DNA from: an uncultured Bacteroides sp.
GTDB taxonomy: Bacteria; Bacteroidota; Bacteroidia; Bacteroidales; Bacteroidaceae
Length of the DNA: 9,309 nucleotides
NCBI GenBank assembly: GCA_900557355.1
Contig: USSR01000230.1
Coordinates: 1 to 9,309, forward strand
Direction: 5' to 3'
Part shown: in pieces, positions 1 to 6,055 of the stretch
Layout of the letters: each line of letters begins with the position of its first letter
How positions within the stretch are numbered: the stretch's first letter is position 1
Notes under the pieces: model-generated
What the model was told of the DNA's origin: nothing
The model's input: the letters and a program-made list of their open reading frames with translations, nothing else
The model's database searches: none
Made by a program: the position numbers and the translations under genes

Positions 1-87
1 ATTGATTTGTGCGGTTACTTCACGAAGTTCATTCTTCAATGAACAAAACAATTCATCATTACATGAATTTTCCATAAAACTTTTCAT
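1..87 (-). CDS. Partial hypothetical protein, N-terminus only
   Basis: An open frame begins with ATG at 87 and stays open to the left edge (29 codons, beginning MKSFMENSCNDELF). A second in-frame ATG lies at 75 and could be the true start. The visible residues are polar and Glu/Leu-rich (LKNELREVTAQIN), which suggests an amphipathic helix or the beginning of a coiled coil. No signal peptide or recognisable domain is visible. The start lies just past the predicted terminator, so the gene would have its own transcript or depend on readthrough. I do not recognise the family. A plus-strand frame open from base 2 to a TAA at 89-91 is a competing interpretation (a convergent gene end). I prefer the minus reading only because its residue composition looks more protein-like. 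Confidence 0.35.
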   Translation of the reverse strand, partial: MKSFMENSCNDELFCSLKNELREVTAQIN

Positions 88-99
88 TTAATTGATTAT

Positions 100-151
100 A
101 AAAAAGCCATTCCAGAAAGATAAGCAATCATTACTTACTTCCCGGAATGGT
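100..151 (-). terminator. Rho-independent terminator after the phosphatase gene
   Basis: Bases 107-113 (CCATTCC) pair perfectly with 144-150 (GGAATGG), with a possible G-U pair at 106/151. Further pairing inside extends the hairpin: 117-119 with 138-140 and 121-124 with 134-137, leaving a 9-base apical loop. Read on the minus strand, the stem is followed directly by GC and then six T residues (A6 at 100-105 on the plus strand). This is the arrangement expected for intrinsic termination of transcripts coming from the phosphatase gene, whose stop is about 45 bases upstream. On the plus strand no T-run directly follows the stem, so it is probably one-directional. Confidence 0.75.
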
Positions 152-194
152 GACTAACATTTTTAAGACCAGTTTTTGTATATTACTGTTTCTT

Positions 195-1466
195 TCAATG
201 GACAAAAGTAGCCAATTTATTCCTATAATATCTTTCCACCTCTTCCCAATGATAATAGGGTACTAGCTCACTTGCAAGCGGAAGTTTCATTTCTTGTTCA
301 TTGAGTAAAATTTTCACCAAGATATTATCATTTCCTTTCTTACGGTAAAAAACGAACTGAATATTACAAGCTTTTGGAAAGATACGATAGTTACGCCATA
401 TATCTGACAATTTATTTATATCAGTAGTCTGATATGCACAATCACCTAATTCCAATAAACAAGCCAAAGGAAGTAGACAAGTCTCGTGCCCGAAGCGCAG
501 GGTAGCACTATTCTCTTTTTTCACGACGCAAGTATCTGCAGTATTCAGTATATTCTCAAGCAGGTTTGCTTCCACATAAGGCATCTTACCTTGAGTGAGC
601 GGAGACGGCCCGTAGTCAATATACCAATTCAGATTGCTGATTAGCCATAAATCATAACACTCTTCTTTGGTAAAAAGAGAATAAAGATCAAGGTCCGTGT
701 CGTGACTTTGCGTAATGGCTGCCAGTTCAAACAAATAACTCATCAACTTGCCAGCATCCACTTTCCACTTTACATAATTATCGTTATTAAAAAGAGACTT
801 CATCAAACGTTCGGGATGGAGATGCTCTTTCCGAAAAGCTGCCTTTACAGCAATCACTTCATCTTCCTGACGCTTCTTTTTGAAGTATTCATTTCCATAA
901 TTCATATAATACATATCATAAGAAGTAGCCTCATCCTTGATTCTCAACTCCGGATTCAGAGATTGCAATTGCAAGCACTCAGCCGTCATAGAGAGTATAC
1001 AGCGGATAACGGTTGTAGAACGTGCATCCACCTCTGCCGCTCCCTGAAACACTTCAGGAAAGTTATTGTACATTCTTCGGGCAATTCCCCTGTGTTGACG
1101 GGCACCTAATGGAGTCAAATCACCATATCTATTTTCTGCTCCGCGCGCAAGGCTGTCTACAAGCCAGAGGGCCTTCTTGCCTAAATCTGTAAGTACTCCG
1201 TCTTTCTCTGCTTCGCGAAGAATTGCCAACGGCTTCGTATAATCATCAGGATTCACTCTATAACGGGAACCGTGACGAGCATAATGGCTTAGGTAGAACG
1301 GTTTATACCCCTTGGGTGGGGCAGTCATTGTGAAATGGGGATCAGGATAGGCATAATGGTTGGCTGCCGAGCGATGTATGTCTTCAAATATTTCATCTCT
1401 TGCTATCTGTGCACTTATACTAAGCACAAGGCAACAAAGGATTGTCAACAAAATAAAACGTTTCAT
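195..1466 (-). CDS. Secreted histidine-type phosphatase (histidine acid phosphatase/MINPP-like)
   Basis: A 423-residue phosphomonoesterase of the clade-2 histidine phosphatase superfamily, which includes acid phosphatases, phytases and MINPP. Residues 1-20 form a signal peptide (KR followed by a hydrophobic run, ending SAQ), so the enzyme should be periplasmic or exported. The catalytic RHGxR motif is at 64-68 (RHGSR); His65 is the expected phospho-acceptor. LTPLGARQHRGIARRM at 117-132 and ARSTTVIRC at 148-156 match conserved blocks of Bacteroides members. The proton-donor motif near the C-terminus reads HET at 327-329, where acid phosphatases usually have HD and MINPP has HAE. Length is normal for the family. 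The gene starts 36 bases after the broken MBL reading frame ends and is the last gene before the terminator. Substrate cannot be read from the sequence; inositol phosphates, nucleotides or sugar phosphates are all possible. Confidence 0.9.
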   Translation of the reverse strand: MKRFILLTILCCLVLSISAQIARDEIFEDIHRSAANHYAYPDPHFTMTAPPKGYKPFYLSHYARHGSRYRVNPDDYTKPLAILREAEKDGVLTDLGKKALWLVDSLARGAENRYGDLTPLGARQHRGIARRMYNNFPEVFQGAAEVDARSTTVIRCILSMTAECLQLQSLNPELRIKDEATSYDMYYMNYGNEYFKKKRQEDEVIAVKAAFRKEHLHPERLMKSLFNNDNYVKWKVDAGKLMSYLFELAAITQSHDTDLDLYSLFTKEECYDLWLISNLNWYIDYGPSPLTQGKMPYVEANLLENILNTADTCVVKKENSATLRFGHETCLLPLACLLELGDCAYQTTDINKLSDIWRNYRIFPKACNIQFVFYRKKGNDNILVKILLNEQEMKLPLASELVPYYHWEEVERYYRNKLATFVH

Positions 1467-1502
1467 ACTTTCTTTTTTTAATAAGTTTAAGATACCACAG
1501 AA

Positions 1503-1742
1503 TTATTCACTAGAGTAAGGACCAAACCTGTTCGATATAACCAAGTCTGTTTTCCGGGCATCCAGCACATATACTTCATATTCCCCGTCCGGATATACTC
1601 TTATCACAATGTGCCCCTGTTTTGCTTTCAAGCTACGGGCAAACCAAGGACCAATAGCTACCCCCGTTTCATCATCATAGTAAGTCATAAAAACATCCCT
1701 AGGCTGCGTTCCGATATTCTTTGATAACAACCGTTGCCCCAC
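1503..1742 (-). pseudogene. Severed C-terminal fragment of the MBL-fold hydrolase
   Basis: Seventy-nine codons in exactly the same frame as the upstream MBL gene, separated from it only by one TAA at 1743-1745. The first codon after the stop is GTG, so an apparent start exists, but it has no independent leader or signal peptide. I therefore read it as the lost C-terminus rather than a separate gene. The residues (VGQRLLSKNIG, then a strand-rich stretch with GHIVIRVYPDGEYEVYVLD) continue the ComEC-like pattern in which a zinc-ligand HP is followed by a helix and closing beta strands. No frameshift or second stop is present, so the lesion appears recent, or the fragment is still made by restart or readthrough. 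Sequencing error is also possible. Confidence 0.75.
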
Positions 1743-2774
1743 TTAAGCTCCCGGATGATCGGTACTCCATGATTGAGCCACTACTACTTTAGGATCGAGC
1801 ACTTCGAGAAAGTTCCGGTTAGTGGCATCCCGATTGCTATGATGATTGAGCGACACTGCCGACACCTTTCCTATTATGGGTGCCATAGGAGTTTCTATAT
1901 CATACCATTCCGCATGGTCTTGGTCTACCAAACCAGAATTATCCCCTCCCGCATAATACTTGAATGCGCCATATTTCACCACAATAGCCGTCGACATTTG
2001 GTTTTCACTATACTTGCCATTTTTTGCCATCAATTCTTCCTTGGTAAACAGAATAGTCGTTTTTTTACCTTCCCCTGTCCACAACCGATTATTCGATTTT
2101 ATATTCCTGACTTCAAACCCCGGATAAGATTTCGGTTCTTTCTTTAATACAAATTGCGTATTAGAGCCTATGTCGAACTTTTCGACTTTCAATCCGTTGT
2201 GTTTTTCCTGATAGTTGAGGAACTCCAATAGGTTCAAGAAAGTAGGCAAATCTACTCCATCATTCTTTGATCGTAAATCCACGGGGAATTGGTAGTCAGG
2301 ATAATCCCTATCAACATACATTTTGATAGGAATCACATCTCCGACTTCCGTCAGCCCCGTAATACGATATCCGTTTTTGGAAGTTCCAGTGGCCTTCTGA
2401 ACATCACCATAATGATCGGAATGAAAATGGGTCAGAAGAAAATAGTCAATCACTACATCCTTTCCCAATAGATTTGTCACATAATTAATGATAGACGAAC
2501 CGGGCGTATAACTACTATCCGGAAATATCGGAGCTGCATGCATCGGTGCATACTTAGCGGCATATTCCTTGCCATCAAAATCACCGGCATCAATCATCAT
2601 GGTCGTTCCGTCAGGAAAAATCAGAAAAGCGCAATTCCCCCGCCTGGTATTGATGTGATGAATATCAAGGTATCCTTTCTCCCATTTAGGGAAAGGCGGT
2701 ATTGTCATTTGAGCCTTGATTATACAACTAAAAACGAGTAAAAATATGAAATTAACTATTTTCTTTATATCCAT
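1743..2774 (-). CDS. Secreted MBL-fold (ComEC-like) metallohydrolase, prematurely terminated
   Basis: A 343-residue product with an N-terminal signal peptide (hydrophobic about 8-19, probable cleavage after KAQ near 22). The metallo-beta-lactamase fold is shown by IDAGD at 61-65, the HxHxDH metal motif HFHSDH at 116-121, GGD with Asp278, the HH pair at 311-312 and a final His340 in TDHPG. This set and order resemble the C-terminal hydrolase domain of ComEC, which is thought to act on nucleic acid; other members of the superfamily cleave other phosphodiesters. Translation stops at TAA three codons after His340, while the same frame continues for 79 more codons, giving an ancestral length of about 423. 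All predicted metal ligands are kept, but the last helix and strands are lost, so folding is doubtful. The gene follows the EEP lipoprotein by 36 bases in the same operon. Confidence 0.85.
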   Translation of the reverse strand: MDIKKIVNFIFLLVFSCIIKAQMTIPPFPKWEKGYLDIHHINTRRGNCAFLIFPDGTTMMIDAGDFDGKEYAAKYAPMHAAPIFPDSSYTPGSSIINYVTNLLGKDVVIDYFLLTHFHSDHYGDVQKATGTSKNGYRITGLTEVGDVIPIKMYVDRDYPDYQFPVDLRSKNDGVDLPTFLNLLEFLNYQEKHNGLKVEKFDIGSNTQFVLKKEPKSYPGFEVRNIKSNNRLWTGEGKKTTILFTKEELMAKNGKYSENQMSTAIVVKYGAFKYYAGGDNSGLVDQDHAEWYDIETPMAPIIGKVSAVSLNHHSNRDATNRNFLEVLDPKVVVAQSWSTDHPGA

Positions 2775-2810
2775 CGTTCTATCAATCTGTTTATAAATTA
2801 CTACTGTACT

Positions 2811-3662
2811 TTATTCTCCAATAATTATTTTACTCCATAGAAATGGATGATCTGAAAGACTAATGTCTTTTTTAAAAATGCTATATGCGATTTCCGCTTT
2901 CATACCAGAATTCTTATTGATTAATATATTATCAATCTGCCCATATTTGTATTTATCAATATATTGTTCAGCATCTTCCACATCATCCCATACACTCTTA
3001 AAGCCTGAATTAAAGATGTATTGCATGGCATTAGTTTCCGGCAAATCATTGAAGTCGCCCATGACTATGATTCTTTTACTAGTATCTTTCATCAAAACAA
3101 CATCTACTAAATTCTTCATGACAGAACCTTCAACTACTCCTGCGCTACCCGGAATATGCAGACTATAAAAGGTTAGTTCCTTATTTTTAATCTTGGTTTC
3201 AATCCGAATAGTCGATGAATGTGTCCAACCTTTTCCCTCCAAAGCAAATTCTTTTGACTGCAATATAGGAGTTTTACTCAATATTACTTTGTATTTTCCT
3301 GCATATTTTCCAGTTTTATCCTTTCCCCATTCAATCCAATGATTTCCGGAGGATATATCACCGATATAAAAATATTCCATTCCCAAAGCTTTACCTATTA
3401 TTGAATAAAACTCTTCAACTCCGGAATTCTTATCAATCAAAATGGGACATTCTTCCAATGAAAGAATATCTAAATAAAAAGACTTTAGACTCAATGCTAT
3501 TTCTTCCGCTGTCGCCGTTTGCCCTACATCCACGTTAAAAGTTCCGACACGAATAGAAGTATCTATTATAGGGGGGATTTTTTCCTTATCATTCTCCGGA
3601 GTATCACTACTGCATGAGAATATAAAAGGCAATATTATAAGCAAAATATTCAGATATTTCAT
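2811..3662 (-). CDS. Endonuclease/exonuclease/phosphatase family lipoprotein
   Basis: A 283-residue member of the DNase I-like EEP superfamily, metal-dependent phosphodiesterases and phosphatases that include nucleases, sphingomyelinases and inositol polyphosphate 5-phosphatases. The lipoprotein signal ends at IFSC with Cys17; the acidic residues after it (SSDTPEND) are compatible with surface export. Family motifs appear in the right order: TFN at 41-43, LEE at 69-71 (Glu71 as likely metal ligand), SLHIPG with His169, GDFND at 202-206, IDNILI at 243-248 and the terminal SDH at 270-272. All expected catalytic residues are present and the length is typical of a single-domain enzyme, so it should be active. 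The start ATG lies 9 bases after the stop of the preceding lipoprotein gene, implying translational coupling. The exact substrate is not determined by these motifs. Confidence 0.9.
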   Translation of the reverse strand: MKYLNILLIILPFIFSCSSDTPENDKEKIPPIIDTSIRVGTFNVDVGQTATAEEIALSLKSFYLDILSLEECPILIDKNSGVEEFYSIIGKALGMEYFYIGDISSGNHWIEWGKDKTGKYAGKYKVILSKTPILQSKEFALEGKGWTHSSTIRIETKIKNKELTFYSLHIPGSAGVVEGSVMKNLVDVVLMKDTSKRIIVMGDFNDLPETNAMQYIFNSGFKSVWDDVEDAEQYIDKYKYGQIDNILINKNSGMKAEIAYSIFKKDISLSDHPFLWSKIIIGE

Positions 3663-3671
3663 AGCTATTAA

Positions 3672-4595
3672 TTATTTAGAATCAGACCCTCTATCATTTA
3701 AGATATCATCTACTGATGGATTGTAGGCATTACCTTCACAATGATAACTTACTGTAGGCAGACTGGTTAATATTGGTTTTAATGCGGAAAGGTCAGTTAA
3801 TTTTTCATTACCTTTGTCTGATTTGTTTCCACTTCTTATCCCTATATTAATTAGTTTCACTGCCGTAAGCCCTTCTAATCCATTCAAGTTTGTAAGGCTG
3901 GGATTTCCCATAATATAAAGATTCGTCTTTATTTCACTTAAATTTTTCAGACCGGTTATTGAAGTCAACATTGGATTATTTCTCAACCAAAAATTACCGC
4001 CAATCTTCTTTAGATTTTTTAGAAAATCAAGATTTCCCAGAAGACTATTACCATCTACCTCAAGGTTTGTACCCACCTCGGTAATGTTTGCAAGCATAGA
4101 TACATCTGTAATATCACTGCCTGATGTCCCATTTCCAATTCGTAATTTACCGGTCACAGAAGTGTATTTCAACTGTAAATTATCGATTGCCTTTTGATTT
4201 GGCAGCAGCAAATCGCCTACATAAATATGTTCTATCACTCCTTCTTTCTGTGGAATCGTTACATTAACCGTACTTGCAAGAGAACGTACATTTGCATTAT
4301 TCACCCAATACAAATCAATCTCGTAGTCCGTGCCCGGTTTCAACTTTTCAATTGAATATTTAGTTATAGCAGGATCAACGATATCAATCAGTCCGTCTCC
4401 GGGATTATATACAATGACATACTTCTTTACTTCCCCGTTTGGTACATCCCATGATAAAGAAATACTTTCTTCAAATACCTCCGTTGTCAACCCTGTTATC
4501 GGATCTGGTTGATTTATCCCGTCTTTATCATCTCCACATGAGGCTAACAATAAGGACATCGATAAAATAATGATGAAGTTTAAAATATCTTTCAT
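3672..4595 (-). CDS. Surface lipoprotein with FN3-like domain and L-domain/leucine-rich-like repeats
   Basis: A 307-residue protein from the ATG at 4595. A longer frame opens upstream at 4658, but it would overlap the susD-like gene and push the signal peptide inward; the chosen start gives an ideal lipoprotein signal, LLLASC with Cys20. GDDKD after the cysteine resembles the Bacteroides surface-export signal. Residues about 31-113 look like a fibronectin type III domain (SLSWDVP, then KYVIVYN, LKPGTDYEIDLYWVN). Residues about 120-285 hold repeated units of the type NLxxIxxNLxIxxNPxLTxLxGL, resembling receptor L domains or irregular leucine-rich repeats. No catalytic motif is visible. Its position directly after susD (22-base gap) is the usual place for a surface ligand-binding protein of a SusCD locus, so binding of the imported ligand is the likely role. 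The specific family is not recognised. Confidence 0.8.
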   Translation of the reverse strand: MKDILNFIIILSMSLLLASCGDDKDGINQPDPITGLTTEVFEESISLSWDVPNGEVKKYVIVYNPGDGLIDIVDPAITKYSIEKLKPGTDYEIDLYWVNNANVRSLASTVNVTIPQKEGVIEHIYVGDLLLPNQKAIDNLQLKYTSVTGKLRIGNGTSGSDITDVSMLANITEVGTNLEVDGNSLLGNLDFLKNLKKIGGNFWLRNNPMLTSITGLKNLSEIKTNLYIMGNPSLTNLNGLEGLTAVKLINIGIRSGNKSDKGNEKLTDLSALKPILTSLPTVSYHCEGNAYNPSVDDILNDRGSDSK

Positions 4596-4617
4596 GACTC
4601 TATTTTTATTTTTTATA

Positions 4618-6036
4618 TTAATATTCCGGATTTTGTTTAATAACGACAGGATTTGCATTAATCTCGCGTTGCGGTATAGGATATACTAATTGATAATCTT
4701 TCACCGTGAACTTACTGCTCTCCTGGCTGCTATTATTCATTGTTTCGACAGCAGTACCTGTACGAATCAAATCGAACCACCTATGGTTTTCAAAAGCGAG
4801 TTCCAATCTTCTTTCATCCGCAATGGCTTTTCTGAAACTTGTTTGATCCGGCAAATCGTCTGAATCATAAGTAGATACTCCTGCGCGCGAACGTATACTG
4901 TTCAGAAGCGTAAAGGCCTCACCTGAATCGTCACCCGTATATCCTATTTCATTTAAAGCTTCTGCCAGCATAAGAACTACATCCGCATATCTTAAAACTA
5001 TTACATTTATATCAGAATCCTGATCCTTAACGGTAGGACCTACATATTTTTTTGCATATAATTTATTGTTGCTGACTCCGATTGTTACATTCTTGCGCTT
5101 GTCATCTGAAGAATATAAATCGTACAATTCTTGTGTCGGTATATTCTGGTTGTATACAGCTCCCACAATACCCAATGTCGGACCTTCGCCTGTAGGTGCA
5201 AACAGATTAGCCAAAGCACTTCCCTCGTTTTCTAAGTTTGAGGTAAAGTTAACTTCAAAAATGGATTCTTCATTGTATTCATTATCCGGACCGAATATTT
5301 GTGAATAATTTTTCACCAAAGCATATCCTTTTACGTTGTGCAGTGCTTCCACAGCTTCCTGATACTGCTTCAATGTAAGATATACTTTTCCCAAAAGCGT
5401 ATATGCCGCCCCTATAGTAGCCCTTCCTTTCTCTTCCTGAATAGCAGGCAATCTTTTGATCGCTTCTTTCAAATCGATAATTACCTGTTCATATACTTTA
5501 GACTTATTTTCACGACCGACACTTAATAAATCTGCGGGGTCTTTAGTTTCGGTAAGAATCAACGGAACATCACCAAACAGTCTGACAAGATTAAAATAAT
5601 TAAGTGCTCTTAAAAAGTAGGTTTCTCCTATAGTAATTGTTTTTAGGGGTTCATCCATAGCTATATTGTCTATCCGCTCAAGTAAAATATTACAAGATTG
5701 AATTGCTTTATAACAGTCAGTCCATGAAGCTTCTATGATGCTATTGTCTGTTGCTACCTGAAGTATCTCAAATTGATAATACACACCTCCACGCACTGTG
5801 GCAGACGTTTCTTTCGAATTATCAGAAGGAACTTCCATCAGGAAATGGAAATTTTGTCCATATTGGCCGTTTGATTGCAGAAAAGCATAAACCGAATTTA
5901 ATAGCTGTGTGAAATCTTCGGGCTTAGTATAACTATTTTCTTTAGTCGAACTGGAAATAGGATATAAATCCAACATATTCGTACAAGAAGTTATAGTAAA
6001 AATACCACTAATGAGAATAAATAATATTTTTTTCAT
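4618..6036 (-). CDS. SusD/RagB-family outer-membrane nutrient-binding lipoprotein
   Basis: A 472-residue SusD homologue that caps the SusC barrel and hands ligand to it at the cell surface. I start it at the ATG at 6036, because this gives a clean lipoprotein signal (MKKILFILIS to TITSC, Cys18); the longer frame from 6075 would add 13 residues and overlap the transporter gene. N-terminal helices with TPR-like pairs run through about 40-240 (for example YFLRALNYFNLVRLFGDVPL and AAYTLLGKVYLTLKQYQEAV). The C-terminal hallmarks are RYADVVLMLAEALNE at 349-363, IRSRAG at 381-386, ERRLELAFENHRWFDLIRTG at 408-427, and the ending PIPQREINANP with QNPEY. It begins 19 bases after the SusC stop, the standard susC-susD arrangement. 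Ligand specificity cannot be read from the sequence. I leave the symbol blank because susD proper refers to the starch system. Confidence 0.96.
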   Translation of the reverse strand: MKKILFILISGIFTITSCTNMLDLYPISSSTKENSYTKPEDFTQLLNSVYAFLQSNGQYGQNFHFLMEVPSDNSKETSATVRGGVYYQFEILQVATDNSIIEASWTDCYKAIQSCNILLERIDNIAMDEPLKTITIGETYFLRALNYFNLVRLFGDVPLILTETKDPADLLSVGRENKSKVYEQVIIDLKEAIKRLPAIQEEKGRATIGAAYTLLGKVYLTLKQYQEAVEALHNVKGYALVKNYSQIFGPDNEYNEESIFEVNFTSNLENEGSALANLFAPTGEGPTLGIVGAVYNQNIPTQELYDLYSSDDKRKNVTIGVSNNKLYAKKYVGPTVKDQDSDINVIVLRYADVVLMLAEALNEIGYTGDDSGEAFTLLNSIRSRAGVSTYDSDDLPDQTSFRKAIADERRLELAFENHRWFDLIRTGTAVETMNNSSQESSKFTVKDYQLVYPIPQREINANPVVIKQNPEY

Positions 6037-6055
6037 AATGCAATTTTTAAGGTTG

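Noticed and set aside
702..1109. 135-codon plus-strand open frame
   Set aside because: It lies wholly antisense to the histidine phosphatase, whose conserved motifs establish the coding strand. Its translation has no recognisable domain and an unusual Ile/His-rich composition.
1743..1745. TAA as a recoded or special amino-acid codon
   Set aside because: UAA is not used for selenocysteine or pyrrolysine, and the other genes here end with ordinary TAA or TGA stops, so recoding has no support.
1773..2147. 124-codon plus-strand open frame
   Set aside because: Antisense shadow of the MBL-fold gene; composition (His, Phe, Arg, Ile rich) is typical of reversed coding sequence.
2863..3168. 101-codon plus-strand open frame
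   Set aside because: Antisense to the EEP gene, covering its conserved catalytic blocks; no independent evidence of coding.
3571..3583. G6 tract and T6 tract close together near the start of the EEP gene, considered as a phase-variation site
   Set aside because: Runs of six are short for slipped-strand switching and the frame is intact here; there is no sign of alternative frames being used.
4596..4658. Longer N-terminus for the FN3/L-domain lipoprotein
   Set aside because: Starting at 4658 would overlap the susD-like gene and place a 21-residue polar stretch before an otherwise perfect lipoprotein signal; the ATG at 4595 is much better.
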